Assembly: GCF_023559245.1 (NCBI RefSeq)
Contig: NZ_CP097462.1
Coordinates: forward strand, 1,674,001 to 1,738,000
DNA: 64,000 bases
Source of the DNA: Sphingomonas sp. KRR8
GTDB taxonomy: Bacteria > Pseudomonadota > Alphaproteobacteria > Sphingomonadales > Sphingomonadaceae
Direction: 5' to 3'
Every line of letters starts with the position of its first letter. Position 1 is the first letter of the stretch. Shown here piece by piece: positions 1 through 8,480 of the stretch. The translations under genes and the position numbers were made by a program. The notes beneath the pieces are model-generated. The model did no database searches, was not told the origin of the DNA, and saw only the letters and a program-made list of their open reading frames with translations.

Positions 1-2
1 TG

Positions 3-1058
3 GACGGCTTCGAGGCCAATGAAGGCATCATCATCATCGCCGCAACCAACCGTCCGGACGTGCTCGACCCCGCGCTGCTGCGCCCGGGCCGCTTCGACCG
101 GCAGGTAATGGTTCCTCGGCCCGACATCGATGGGCGCGAGCAGATCCTGGGCGTGCACATGAAGAAGGTGCCGTTGGCGCCGGACGTCGACGCTCGCGTC
201 ATCGCCCGCGGCACCCCCGGCTTCTCCGGCGCCGACCTCGCCAACCTCGTGAACGAAGCAGCGCTGCTGGCCGCCCGCCGTGGCAAGCGGCTGGTCGCGG
301 CGCAGGAGTTCGACGACGCTCGCGACAAGGTCATGATGGGCGCCGAGCGGCGGTCCATGGTGATGACCGAAGACGAGAAGAAGATGACCGCCTACCATGA
401 GGCGGGCCATGCCCTTGTCTTCGCGCATGAGCCGACCGCTGATCCGATCCACAAGGCGACGATCATTCCGCGCGGCTTCGCGCTGGGCATGGTGCAGCCG
501 CTGCCCGAACGCGACAGCTACAGCTATCATCGCGACAAGATGCACGCCGACCTGGCGGTGGCGTTCGGTGGCCGCGTCGCCGAAGAGCTGATCTTTGGCC
601 ACGAGAAGGTGTCGTCCGGCGCCTCGAGCGACATCCAGCAGGCGACCCGGCTCGCCCGCGCCATGGTGACCAAGTGGGGCATGTCCGACGCGCTCGGTCC
701 CTTGGACTTCTCCGAGGGTGAGGAGACGCCGACCGGCTACTTCGCACCCCAGCAGAAGCGCATGTCGGGTGAGACCATCAAGCTGATCGACAGCGAGGTG
801 AAGCGCTTCGTCGAAGGCGGGCTGGAGCGGGCGCGCGAGATCCTCGGCACCCACATCGACCAGCTGCACCTGATCGCCAAGGCGTTGCTCGAATATGAGA
901 CGCTGACCGGTGAGGAGATCAAGACCTTGCTTTCCGGCGGGACGATCGACCGCGGTTCGTCGAGCAGCAAGCCGACCATTCCGTCGGCCGGAAGCTCGGT
1001 GCCCAAGAGCCGCAAACCGTTGGGCGGGATCGGCGGAGCGGCGCCCGCGGGAGCGTAA
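3..1058 (+). CDS. ftsH: ATP-dependent zinc metalloprotease FtsH (3' part)
   Basis: This is the membrane-bound AAA+ protease that degrades unfolded membrane proteins and short-lived regulators. The gene starts before the window, and the reading frame is open from base 3. The visible part begins inside the AAA domain ([20 protein letters not shown], the sensor-1 and second-region-of-homology segment). It continues through the C-terminal helical domain to the zinc-protease domain with HEAGH at bases 396-410. The third zinc ligand and the rest of the peptidase domain follow. The C-terminus ends in a Ser/Pro/Gly-rich tail, as is usual for the family. A strong hairpin lies 36 bases after the stop. 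The first internal GTG at base 60 is not a real start. Confidence 0.97.
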   Translation, partial: DGFEANEGIIIIAATNRPDVLDPALLRPGRFDRQVMVPRPDIDGREQILGVHMKKVPLAPDVDARVIARGTPGFSGADLANLVNEAALLAARRGKRLVAAQEFDDARDKVMMGAERRSMVMTEDEKKMTAYHEAGHALVFAHEPTADPIHKATIIPRGFALGMVQPLPERDSYSYHRDKMHADLAVAFGGRVAEELIFGHEKVSSGASSDIQQATRLARAMVTKWGMSDALGPLDFSEGEETPTGYFAPQQKRMSGETIKLIDSEVKRFVEGGLERAREILGTHIDQLHLIAKALLEYETLTGEEIKTLLSGGTIDRGSSSSKPTIPSAGSSVPKSRKPLGGIGGAAPAGA

Positions 1059-1093
1059 GCGCCCTTCTATTCATTGCTCGTTCACTGCTTGGA

Positions 1094-1126
1094 CCCCTTC
1101 TCCGGCGCAGCCGGAGAAGGGGTTTT
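1094..1126 (+). terminator. Rho-independent terminator of ftsH, overlapping the next gene's ribosome-binding site
   Basis: A perfect 13-bp stem (1094-1106 with 1110-1122) with a 3-base loop is followed by TTTT. The right arm contains GGAG and AAGGGG, the only Shine-Dalgarno-like sequence before the ATG at 1129. Folding would therefore both end ftsH transcription and hide the ribosome-binding site of the downstream gene. Confidence 0.8.
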
Positions 1127-1128
1127 GC

Positions 1129-1506
1129 ATGCGTCGACTGACTGCCGCGACTATTCTGCTTGTCTTGGCCACCCCAGCGCTCGGCGCTGGACCTGGCACG
1201 GCGCAGAACTTCCTTGATCGCGCCAATCGGCTGAAGAGCAAAGGCCCATTGGCGCTGTTCGATGGTGACATCGGGAAGCTCAAGGCTGAAGCGATCGCCG
1301 CGGGAAAATCGATCGGCGCCGATCGCGTGGCCGCCGAAAAGGCGGGCCGCCCGAAGCAATATTGCTCACCTGAACCAAAGGCGAGCCTTGGCCAGAACGA
1401 GTTCCTGGCGGGGCTGGAGGCAATCCCTGCGGCGCAGCGCGCACGGATCAGCCTCAAGCAGGCCATGCTACTGATCATCCAGAAGAAATATCCCTGCCCT
1501 CGCTAA
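1129..1506 (+). CDS. small secreted protein, possibly Rap1a/Tai-like
   Basis: A 125-residue protein with a clear signal peptide (MRRLTAATILLVLATPALGA). The mature part is helical and ends with a Lys/Tyr-Pro-Cys motif (KKYPC). It contains a second Cys in a YCSPEP motif near residue 83. The paired YC-x-P and C-terminal YPC pattern, with a helix between them, resembles the Rap1a/Tai immunity-protein fold, but this is a pattern match only. It is a paralogue of the next gene, with the shared segments KxxGPLALF and a QAM helix before the terminal Pro-Cys. The start was chosen because the signal peptide begins there; the frame is open further upstream into ftsH. Its Shine-Dalgarno sequence lies in the ftsH terminator hairpin. 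Confidence 0.75.
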   Translation: MRRLTAATILLVLATPALGAGPGTAQNFLDRANRLKSKGPLALFDGDIGKLKAEAIAAGKSIGADRVAAEKAGRPKQYCSPEPKASLGQNEFLAGLEAIPAAQRARISLKQAMLLIIQKKYPCPR

Positions 1507-1594
1507 GCAGACGCCTGATTAAATCGGCGTAACGACTTGCGGAGTAACGGTAGGCTGACCTAAATCTTGCCGACGAACGTCGGGAGAATGACGA

Positions 1595-1969
1595 GTGCGT
1601 CAGAGCCTGCTCGCACTGGCACTGATCCTTGCTGGCTTGAGCGTTCCGGCGAACGCCGTGCCACGCATGAACGCTGCCGTATTCCTCGCCCACGCGGACG
1701 CGCTGAAGCGCCGCGGTCCGCTGGCGTTGTTCTCAAGCGACCTCAAGCAACTGCAAACAGAGGCGGAGGCGGCGGGAGACGAGCTCAAGGCGGAACATGA
1801 CGCGAGCAAGCGCGCCGGCGGGCCGCTTGCCTACTGCACGCCCGACCGCAAGGTGCTCGGCCCACAGGAGCTGCTCGATGGGCTGCACCGGATTGGCGAA
1901 GCGGAACTGCGGCGGATGAATATCAAGCAGGCGATGCATGCCATCCTTGTGCGCAACTACCCCTGCTGA
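1595..1969 (+). CDS. small secreted protein, tandem paralogue of the preceding gene
   Basis: A 124-residue protein starting at GTG, 8 bases after GGGAG. It has a signal peptide (MRQSLLALALILAGLSVPANA), then a FLAHADALKRRGPLALF segment matching FLDRANRLKSKGPLALF in the upstream gene. It has the same YC-x-P and C-terminal YPC cysteine pair. An ATG in another frame at 1588 would not give a signal peptide and was rejected. The two genes look like an ancient tandem duplication. Function is unknown; a Rap1a/Tai-like fold is a guess. Confidence 0.75.
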   Translation: MRQSLLALALILAGLSVPANAVPRMNAAVFLAHADALKRRGPLALFSSDLKQLQTEAEAAGDELKAEHDASKRAGGPLAYCTPDRKVLGPQELLDGLHRIGEAELRRMNIKQAMHAILVRNYPC

Positions 1970-2950
1970 TTACTCGAGGAGACCAAGCGCCGCGATAGCA
2001 ACTGTCCAGAGGACCAGCACGATCGACGCCAGATTAAGTAGCAGGAACGTTCGAAACGCCGCGTCCAGCCGCCCAAGTTGATAAGCGCCGCGCATTTGGC
2101 GGTAGAGGTGCCACGGCGGGATCAGCGCCAGCCAGCCCACCGCAGAACCCGCACCGGCCAGCACCAGTAGCCCGCCGGCGATCACCAGAAACATCATGAA
2201 CGACAGCGAGTAAGTGACGAACACCGTGTGGTCGTAGAGGCGGCGGCGGCGTAGCGGAAACAGCAGCCGCATGACGGGCACCGACAAGGGAATGAGCAGC
2301 CAGCTGTACTTCGATGCGGCATCCTGAACGCCCCGAGCCGCACCTCGCGGGTCCGAGGCCACCCGCTTGATCACATCGCGCAACCATGGCGGCACCTTCT
2401 TCGAGTCACCGGGGTCGCTCTGAAAGAGCGCGCCGCTTTGTACCTGCTCAAGTTCCGCGATTTCAGCCTGCGTTTCCTTGATCTTCCGATCGTAAATGGC
2501 GAGGCCCCGCCCCTGCTTGCCGGCATTTTCCCTTTGCTGCTGGAGCTTCGCTAATTCCTGGCGGTTGTTGGTCAGCGCTTGGTCGAAGCCCTTGTTGATG
2601 GTCAGATGATCGAGACTGCCGGTGAAGCCGAGCACCGCAAACATCAGGAAGACCGTGAACAGGTAAAGACCAATCGGCGAGACGAAGCGCGCGCGCTGGC
2701 CGTCGACATAGCGCCGGGTGAGTTCCCCAGGCTTCCAGGCGAGCAGCGGCAGCGTGTGCCACAGTCGGCCTTCAAAATTGACCATGCCGGCGACGAAGTC
2801 GGCCAGAAAGGCACGGATGCTGCGGTGGACCTCGCCCTTCTGTCCGCATTGCGCGCAATAAGGCCCGGTGAGCGGCGCGGCGCAATTGAGGCAGGTCGTT
2901 GGCCGCTGCTTGCCCGGCCTGCTGCCGGCGATCCTCTCGACAACGTTCAT
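1970..2950 (-). CDS. DUF3667-type membrane protein with N-terminal zinc ribbon
   Basis: About 326 residues. Near the N-terminus is a CLNCAAPLTGPYCAQCGQ double CxxC motif, a likely zinc ribbon. An amphipathic segment follows (SIRAFLADFVAGMVNFEGRLWHTLP), then about four membrane segments. A coiled-coil-like stretch (residues about 125-170) lies between the first membrane helix and the rest. This layout matches the DUF3667 family, whose function is unknown. The start at 2950 (MNVVERIAG) is chosen over a longer reading because the longer form would overlap nadD, which diverges from 3009. Confidence 0.75.
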   Translation of the reverse strand: MNVVERIAGSRPGKQRPTTCLNCAAPLTGPYCAQCGQKGEVHRSIRAFLADFVAGMVNFEGRLWHTLPLLAWKPGELTRRYVDGQRARFVSPIGLYLFTVFLMFAVLGFTGSLDHLTINKGFDQALTNNRQELAKLQQQRENAGKQGRGLAIYDRKIKETQAEIAELEQVQSGALFQSDPGDSKKVPPWLRDVIKRVASDPRGAARGVQDAASKYSWLLIPLSVPVMRLLFPLRRRRLYDHTVFVTYSLSFMMFLVIAGGLLVLAGAGSAVGWLALIPPWHLYRQMRGAYQLGRLDAAFRTFLLLNLASIVLVLWTVAIAALGLLE

Positions 2951-3008
2951 GCGCTCATCCCCCGGGCAGAGTGGCAGAGCCTGCGCCGGGCTGCTAGCCC
3001 CCGCATCC

Positions 3009-3671
3009 ATGCGGCGCATCGGCCTTCTCGGCGGGAGCTTCAATCCTGCGCATCACGGTCATCGCCGAATGAGCCTTGCTGCCGCGGCGATCCTCGGTCT
3101 GGACGAGGTTTGGTGGCTGGTCTCACCGGGCAATCCGCTCAAGCCAAAGGCTGGAATGGCGCCTTATGAAGCGCGGTTTGCCTCAGCGCGCCGGCTCGCT
3201 CGCGCCAGCCGAATTCGCGTGAGCGATTTCGAACGGCGGGCGGGCACGCGCTATACCGTCGACACCCTGCAACTTCTTCTCCGCCGCTATTCCAGCGACC
3301 GCTTCGTCTGGCTCATGGGCGAAGATACTGTGGCGCAATTCCACCAGTGGAAGGACTGGCGGCGGTTGGCCGCGATGCTGCCGATTGCCGTGCTCTCCCG
3401 CCCGGGCTATGGTGCCGATGCCCGCGCGAACCGCGCGATGGGTTGGCTGCGGCGCTTCGTCCGGCCCAGCAGCCAGGCGAATGCGTGGACGCGTTGGAGT
3501 GCACCGGCAATCGTTTTCTTGTCGCTTCCGCCCGACAGGACATCGGCCACCGCTCTTCGCGCGCGCAAACCCGACTGGCACCACTATGAAGGCTCCGGCA
3601 ACAATGGCCGGGGCTCGGACGTTGCACCAATCAAGAGCAACAGGAGATTTCTTGGCCGACGACAGCGTTAA
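3009..3671 (+). CDS. nadD: nicotinate-nucleotide adenylyltransferase
   Basis: Transfers AMP from ATP to nicotinic acid mononucleotide, giving deamido-NAD in NAD biosynthesis. The N-terminal nucleotidyltransferase motif GGSFNPAHHGH is at residues 8-18, and the C-terminal ATP-binding motif appears as TSATALRAR near residue 178 (family form ISSTxIR). The length of 220 residues is normal. The start is the ATG immediately before the conserved RRIGLLGGSF. The last 20 bases overlap the proposed rsfS start, so the two are probably translationally coupled. It begins the housekeeping run rsfS-rlmH-envC-ctpA. Confidence 0.93.
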   Translation: MRRIGLLGGSFNPAHHGHRRMSLAAAAILGLDEVWWLVSPGNPLKPKAGMAPYEARFASARRLARASRIRVSDFERRAGTRYTVDTLQLLLRRYSSDRFVWLMGEDTVAQFHQWKDWRRLAAMLPIAVLSRPGYGADARANRAMGWLRRFVRPSSQANAWTRWSAPAIVFLSLPPDRTSATALRARKPDWHHYEGSGNNGRGSDVAPIKSNRRFLGRRQR

Positions 3672-4032
3672 GACGGTTCCGTCCGTCGATGAGCTTCACC
3701 GCAGCGTGCTGGAGTCCCTCGACGACGACCAGGCGGTGGACGTCGTCACCATTCCATTGGCTGGCAAGTCCAGCATCGCCGATCACATGGTGATCGCGTC
3801 CGGTCGCTCGACCCGGCAGGTCGCCTCCATGGCCAACAAGCTCGCCGACAAGCTGAAGCAACGCTATGGCCGGTTGGTCCGGATCGAAGGTCTGCCCGCA
3901 GCCGACTGGGTGCTGATCGACGCCGACGACGTGATCGTTCACCTGTTCCGGCCCGAGGTCCGCTCCTTCTATAATCTGGAGCGGATGTGGGCCTTTGGCG
4001 ACGAGCAGCCACGGCAGGCCGCGGGCGCGTAA
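3652..4032 (+). CDS. rsfS: ribosome silencing factor RsfS
   Basis: RsfS binds ribosomal protein L14 and blocks 30S-50S joining in starvation. The 126-residue protein carries the core features of the family: DVVTIPL, SSIADHMVIASGRSTRQV and the C-terminal VIVHLFRPEVRSFYNLERMW. The start is proposed as TTG at 3652 because AGGAG (3642-3646) sits 5 bases upstream. An in-frame ATG at 3604 would add 16 residues and lacks as good a site. It sits between nadD and rlmH, its usual neighbours. Confidence 0.92.
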   Translation: MADDSVKTVPSVDELHRSVLESLDDDQAVDVVTIPLAGKSSIADHMVIASGRSTRQVASMANKLADKLKQRYGRLVRIEGLPAADWVLIDADDVIVHLFRPEVRSFYNLERMWAFGDEQPRQAAGA

Positions 4033-4041
4033 AGCCGCGCC

Positions 4042-4464
4042 TTGCTTCTCCACATCATTGCGCGCGGCAAGATCGGCCGTTCGCCCGAGGCGGAGCTGGT
4101 CGACCGTTATCTGAAGCGCATCAGCTGGCCGACCCGGCTAACGGAATTGCCCGATCGTGGCGGAACGATGCCGCCGGTACCGCCGAACATCGTCACCATT
4201 CTGCTTGATGAGCGCGGCGAGGCACTGCCCTCACTTTCATTCGCCCGCCAGCTTGAGCGATGGCGGGACGACGGCAAGCGGGAAGCGCGCTTCCTGATCG
4301 GGGCTGCCGACGGGCATGACGAGACCCTTCGCCGCGGCGCGGACCTGCTGCTAAGCTTTGGCGCGGCGACCTGGCCGCATCTGCTCGCACGGGCGATGCT
4401 GGCAGAGCAGCTATTCCGGGCCACCTCCATCCTTGCCAACCACCCCTACCATCGGGAAGGCTAG
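4042..4464 (+). CDS. rlmH: 23S rRNA (pseudouridine1915-N3)-methyltransferase RlmH
   Basis: A SPOUT-class methyltransferase that methylates pseudouridine 1915 of 23S rRNA. The 140-residue length and the features LLHIIARGKIGRSPEAELVDRY at the N-terminus, FLIGAADGHD in the middle, and the C-terminal RATSILANHPYHREG knot motif are diagnostic. The start is TTG, 9 bases after the rsfS stop. The gene ends 4 bases before the next ATG. Confidence 0.94.
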   Translation: MLLHIIARGKIGRSPEAELVDRYLKRISWPTRLTELPDRGGTMPPVPPNIVTILLDERGEALPSLSFARQLERWRDDGKREARFLIGAADGHDETLRRGADLLLSFGAATWPHLLARAMLAEQLFRATSILANHPYHREG

Positions 4465-4468
4465 GCTG

Positions 4469-5623
4469 ATGCGCTTCCTTCGGGTCATGACCCTGCTGCT
4501 GGCAACTCCCGCCGTGCTGTCGGCGGCGGATCCGCTGACCGCCGCGCGGGCCGATGCCGCGGCCGCCACTCGTGAGCAGCAGCGACTCGAAGCGCTGATC
4601 AAGGCAGCCGGCGGAACGCAGGCGCGACTCCAAGCCGAGCAGGCGGCGGCCGCGCAAGGCATCATCGCCGCCGAGGCGCAGCTTGCCGTGGCCCGCTATC
4701 AGGCCGCGGCGGCAAAGCAGCGGCTGGAGGCGACCCGCGCCCGTCTCTATGCAGAACAGCGCCCTGCTGCCCTGCTGCTGGCCGGGCTGGCGCAATACAG
4801 CCGCCGCCCGCCGCTTCTCTCGCTCGCGTCGGGCAACTCGGTCGCCGACATCGTCCACCTTCGCGCGCTGATCGACACCACTCTGCCGGTGGTTCAGGCC
4901 CGCACTGCCGGCCTTCGTACCGAACTCGACGCCAGCCGGGGCCAGGCCGCGCGGGCGGACGGTGCAAGGCTGGCGGCGGAGCGCCAGCAGCAGGAACTGG
5001 CCGCCCGTCAGCAGCGCTTCGCGGCTCTTGAAAGTCGGCTCAATCACCGCCTCGCCGAACTAGGTGGCGCGGTGCTGGGTGCCGGTGACGTTGCACTTGC
5101 GCGAGATGCCGCCGCCGACACGGCGGCCGAGCGCGCGGCGGTGCAGCAGCAGGCCCGGCGCACGGCCGCTGAACTTGCCAGGTTTGACTCTGCGCCCTCG
5201 CGACCCAGCCCGTCGGCCGGCGGCACTCCTGCCAGCAGCTTTGCCTGGCAATTACCGCTCACCGGCCCCATCGTCGGCGGCATGGGCGAGGTCAGCGCCA
5301 GTGGGGTTCGTGCGCGCGGCTTGACCATCGCCACCCCTGCCGGTGCACCGGTGGTGATGCCCGCCGCCGGTACCGTCGTCTACGCCGGTCCGTTCAGGCG
5401 CCATCTGTCGGTGCTGGTGCTGGACCACGGCGGTGGCTGGATGACCTTGCTGACGGAGGTGCGCACCACCGTGCCTCGCGGCACCCGATTGTCGGCCGGC
5501 GATCCGCTCGGCCGCAGCCTCGGCAACGTCACGGTGGAGCTCAGCCGGAATGGCCAGCCACAGCCGGCGGCCCTCATCGCCGGTTCATCTCCCTTGCTGT
5601 CAAAGGACAGACAACCCAGCTAG
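4469..5623 (+). CDS. EnvC-like murein hydrolase activator with degenerate LytM domain
   Basis: 384 residues: a signal peptide (about residues 1-19), a long Ala/Gln/Arg-rich coiled coil (about 20-250), then a LytM/M23-type domain (about 270-375). EnvC-type proteins do not cut peptidoglycan themselves but activate cell-division amidases. Consistent with this, the zinc ligands of active M23 enzymes are absent. The first His/Asp region reads ARGLTIATPAG, and the final HxH region reads VTVELSRNG. The gene lies directly upstream of ctpA, with the ctpA Shine-Dalgarno sequence touching its stop codon. The rlmH-envC-ctpA order is common in alphaproteobacteria. Confidence 0.87.
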   Translation: MRFLRVMTLLLATPAVLSAADPLTAARADAAAATREQQRLEALIKAAGGTQARLQAEQAAAAQGIIAAEAQLAVARYQAAAAKQRLEATRARLYAEQRPAALLLAGLAQYSRRPPLLSLASGNSVADIVHLRALIDTTLPVVQARTAGLRTELDASRGQAARADGARLAAERQQQELAARQQRFAALESRLNHRLAELGGAVLGAGDVALARDAAADTAAERAAVQQQARRTAAELARFDSAPSRPSPSAGGTPASSFAWQLPLTGPIVGGMGEVSASGVRARGLTIATPAGAPVVMPAAGTVVYAGPFRRHLSVLVLDHGGGWMTLLTEVRTTVPRGTRLSAGDPLGRSLGNVTVELSRNGQPQPAALIAGSSPLLSKDRQPS

Positions 5624-5633
5624 GAGTGGGCGA

Positions 5634-6998
5634 ATGGCCCACAAGGATTCGCGCATGCTCGCCAAGCTTCTTCCGCCTCTCGCTCTGGTCGGCGCGCTTG
5701 CGCTGGTGCCGCTGACCACCTCGACCGTCGCGGCGGCGGATGTCGACACCTACAAGGAGCTGGAGACCTTCATGGGGGTCTTTGAGCGGGTGCGCGCCAA
5801 CTATGTCGACAAGGTCGACGATCACACGCTGATCAAGGGCGCGATCGACGGAATGCTCGCCTCGCTCGACCCGCACAGCAGCTACATGGAAGGCGCGGAC
5901 TTTCAGCAGCTGAAAACCACCACGGATGGCAATTACGGTGGGCTGGGCCTGTCGGTCACGATGGAGGACGACACCGTAAAGGTGATCGCCCCGACCGAAG
6001 ACACGCCCGCGGCGCGTGCGGGTCTCAAGGCCGGCGACTATATCACGCATATCAATGGCGAGCTGCTCTACGGGCTGAAGCTCGACGAGGCCGTGGACAA
6101 GATGCGGGGCCCGCCCGGCAGCACGATAAAGCTGACCATTGTTCGTCCCGGGCGTGACAAGCCCTTCGACGTGACCCTGACCCGTGAGCGGATCGTGCTC
6201 CGCCCCGTCAAGTGGGAAGTCCGCGATGGCGTGGGCGTCATCAACATCAACACCTTCTCGGGCAACGTCGGCTCCGAAACCGAAGCCGCGCTCACCGCCA
6301 TCGACAAGGCGACCGGCGGCAAGCCGCTCGGTTACGTTGTTGACCTGCGCTCCAATCCAGGTGGGCTGCTCGATCAGGCCATCCAGGTTTCCGACGCCTT
6401 CCTTGAACGCGGGGAGATCGTGTCCGAGCGCGGTCGCGCCAAGGACGATATCGAGCGCTTCTATGCCAAGCCGGGCGACATGGCGCACGGGCGTCCGGTC
6501 ATCGTGCTGGTGGACGCCGGCTCGGCGTCGGCGGCGGAGATCGTCGCCGGTGCGCTACAGGATCAGCGCCGGGCACTGGTGATGGGTGAGCAGAGCTTCG
6601 GCAAGGGTTCGGTGCAAAGCGTCATCCAGCTTGGCCAGGACAGCGCGCTTCGGCTGACCACGGCTCGCTATTACACGCCATCCGGCCGCTCGGTGCAGGC
6701 GGGCGGGATCACGCCCGACATCGTCGTTCCCCAGCTGACTGACGAAGACTACAAGGACCGCCGCGTCGTGCGCGAGGCCGATCTTCGCCGTCACCTGATC
6801 GCTCAGGCGAACGTCGAGGACAAATTGCTCGAGCGCGACAATGCGCCCGATCCGCGGTTCAGCCTGACCAAGGCCGAACTCGAAAAGCGTGGAGTCAAGG
6901 ATTTCCAGCTCTATTATGCGCTGCAGACGCTGAAGCGGCTGGGGACGGCGACCACGCAGCGGGTGGCGTCGGGCGGCGCTCCTGTGCGATCCCGCTAG
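5634..6998 (+). CDS. ctpA: S41 family carboxyl-terminal processing protease
   Basis: A periplasmic C-terminal processing protease of 454 residues: signal peptide (about 1-34), helical region, PDZ domain with GLGLSV (about residues 95-180), then the S41 catalytic core. The Ser-Lys dyad is visible as S299 in AGSASAAE and K324 in SFGKGSVQ, with the usual 25-residue spacing. The start is ATG at 5634, with AGGAG 7 bases upstream. It probably forms an operon with the envC-like gene. CtpA proteases often trim or degrade cell-wall hydrolases and their regulators. Confidence 0.93.
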   Translation: MAHKDSRMLAKLLPPLALVGALALVPLTTSTVAAADVDTYKELETFMGVFERVRANYVDKVDDHTLIKGAIDGMLASLDPHSSYMEGADFQQLKTTTDGNYGGLGLSVTMEDDTVKVIAPTEDTPAARAGLKAGDYITHINGELLYGLKLDEAVDKMRGPPGSTIKLTIVRPGRDKPFDVTLTRERIVLRPVKWEVRDGVGVININTFSGNVGSETEAALTAIDKATGGKPLGYVVDLRSNPGGLLDQAIQVSDAFLERGEIVSERGRAKDDIERFYAKPGDMAHGRPVIVLVDAGSASAAEIVAGALQDQRRALVMGEQSFGKGSVQSVIQLGQDSALRLTTARYYTPSGRSVQAGGITPDIVVPQLTDEDYKDRRVVREADLRRHLIAQANVEDKLLERDNAPDPRFSLTKAELEKRGVKDFQLYYALQTLKRLGTATTQRVASGGAPVRSR

Positions 6999-7008
6999 GC
7001 GCCTGCGA

Positions 7009-7503
7009 ATGGACGCGCACACCGGAAGCCTTGGCATGAGCGAGCTTCAGAAGCGCTCCCTTGATCGAGCGCTGTGGTTGGCGCTGCTGGTGCCCGCCGG
7101 GCTTCTCGCCGGCGCTTACGGCTCGCAGATCTTTGGCGGCCTGCATCCGTGCGAGATGTGCTGGTGGCAGCGCTACGGCCACTTCGCCGGGCTGACAGCG
7201 GCAACGCTGGGGCTGCTGCTTCCGTCGGCACGCCGTCCCTTGCTGCTGCTCGCCGCGCTCGGGATCGCCGCCTCGGGCGCCATCGGCGTCTACCACGCTG
7301 GCGTCGAGGCCCGCTGGTGGGAGGGCTTCACCACCTGCACCGCCACCGGCGCCCGCAGCCTGCAGGACATTCTTCGCACGCCGCTGGTCCGTTGCGACCA
7401 GGTGCAATGGGCCTTCCTGGGGCTGTCGATGGCCGCCTGGAACGCCATCATCTCCCTTTCCGCTGCCGGAGCGATCGCATGGCTGACGCTGAAGCGCCGC
7501 TGA
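7009..7503 (+). CDS. dsbB: disulfide bond formation protein B (DsbB family)
   Basis: An inner-membrane quinone-linked oxidase that re-oxidises DsbA-type thiol oxidases. About 164 residues with four hydrophobic helices. The periplasmic CxxC is in HPCEMCWWQRY, and the second cysteine pair is in FTTC and VRCDQ. An ATG at 7036 (MSELQK) has a slightly better upstream GGAAG and may be the real start. The gene overlaps the coq7 start by 25 bases. A DsbA-like lipoprotein at 20.1-20.8 kb could be a partner, but is not linked. Confidence 0.87.
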   Translation: MDAHTGSLGMSELQKRSLDRALWLALLVPAGLLAGAYGSQIFGGLHPCEMCWWQRYGHFAGLTAATLGLLLPSARRPLLLLAALGIAASGAIGVYHAGVEARWWEGFTTCTATGARSLQDILRTPLVRCDQVQWAFLGLSMAAWNAIISLSAAGAIAWLTLKRR

Positions 7504-8042
7504 CCTCTCACCGCTGGCGCCCAGGCGACCGCAAGGTCGATCGCGCGTCCATGTTGCGGGTCGACCAGGCCGGCGAATATGGCGCGACCCGCATCTATGC
7601 CGGGCAACTGGCGGTGCTGCGCGGCTCCTCGCCAGCCGCCCACCTGGTCACGCACATGGCGGGGCAGGAAGAGCGTCATCTCGCCCGCTTTAACCAGCTG
7701 ATGGCAGAGCGGCGGGTCCGACCTACCCTGCTCCAGCCGCTGTGGCATGTCGGCGGCTTCGCGCTTGGCGCGGTCACCGCTCTCATCTCCGAGGAAGCGG
7801 CGATGGCCTGTACCGACGCCGTCGAGACCGAGATAGACCGCCACTATGCCGAGCAGCTGGAACAGCTGGGTGACGATGATCCCGAACTCAGCGCCGACAT
7901 CCGCGACTTCCAGGCCGACGAGGTCGCCCATCGCGAGACTGCCCGCGAAGCCGGGGCGATGAACGCGCCCGCTTACCCCCTGCTCACCTTCGCCATCCGC
8001 GGTGTCTGCCGCGCGGCGATCGAAATTTCGAAACGCATCTGA
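7479..8042 (+). CDS. coq7: demethoxyubiquinone hydroxylase, COQ7 type
   Basis: A di-iron monooxygenase that hydroxylates demethoxyubiquinol in late ubiquinone synthesis. The 187 residues contain the repeated carboxylate-bridged di-iron motifs: DQAGEYGATRIY and GQEERHLARF in the first half, and ISEEAAMACTDAVE and ADEVAHRETA in the second. The COQ7 type, rather than the flavin enzyme UbiF, is typical of alphaproteobacteria. The start is ATG at 7479 with GGAG upstream. The frame is open far upstream, but that region is dsbB. Confidence 0.93.
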   Translation: MADAEAPLTSHRWRPGDRKVDRASMLRVDQAGEYGATRIYAGQLAVLRGSSPAAHLVTHMAGQEERHLARFNQLMAERRVRPTLLQPLWHVGGFALGAVTALISEEAAMACTDAVETEIDRHYAEQLEQLGDDDPELSADIRDFQADEVAHRETAREAGAMNAPAYPLLTFAIRGVCRAAIEISKRI

Positions 8043-8078
8043 CGGTCCGCCCGTTGGAGCGATGAAAGGACTAGTCTA

Positions 8079-8480
8079 ATGCTCAAGCCGATCATCACCG
8101 CCGCTGCCCTTGCCGGCTTCGCCTTCGCACCGGCGCAGGCTCAGGACAGCAGCGACACCGGGCGCAAGATCGCCGAGATCATCGTCTACGGCAACGATCC
8201 CTGTCCGCGCTCGACCGACAGCGAGGTAGTGGTCTGCGCTCGCAAGCCCGAGACGGAGCGTTTCCGCATTCCCGAGCGGCTGCGGAATGGCGGTTCACGG
8301 CAGAGCCGCCAGGCATGGGCGAACCGGGCGCGTAGCTTCGAGGTCGCGACCCGCACCGGCGTCGCCACCTGCGACGCTATCGGCCCGGGCGGCCAGAACG
8401 GCTGCCTGCAGAAGATGATCGATCAGGCCCGGGCCGAGCGGGCGGAGCAGGACGCGGCCGACTCTCCGCCGCCGCGTTGA
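8079..8480 (+). CDS. secreted protein of unknown function
   Basis: 133 residues with a signal peptide ending near AQA-QD. The mature part has two cysteine pairs (DPCPR / VVCAR, and ATCDA / NGCLQ) that could form periplasmic disulfides, and an Arg-rich centre (ERFRIPERLRNGG). The C-terminus is charged. No known enzyme motif was recognised. It overlaps the following membrane protein by 4 bases (the TTGA overlap at 8477-8480), so the two are probably co-transcribed. Confidence 0.7.
   Translation: MLKPIITAAALAGFAFAPAQAQDSSDTGRKIAEIIVYGNDPCPRSTDSEVVVCARKPETERFRIPERLRNGGSRQSRQAWANRARSFEVATRTGVATCDAIGPGGQNGCLQKMIDQARAERAEQDAADSPPPR

Noticed and set aside
910..1128. N-terminal extension of the small secreted protein into ftsH
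   Set aside because: The signal peptide starts at 1129; the upstream extension is Arg-rich and out of frame with ftsH.
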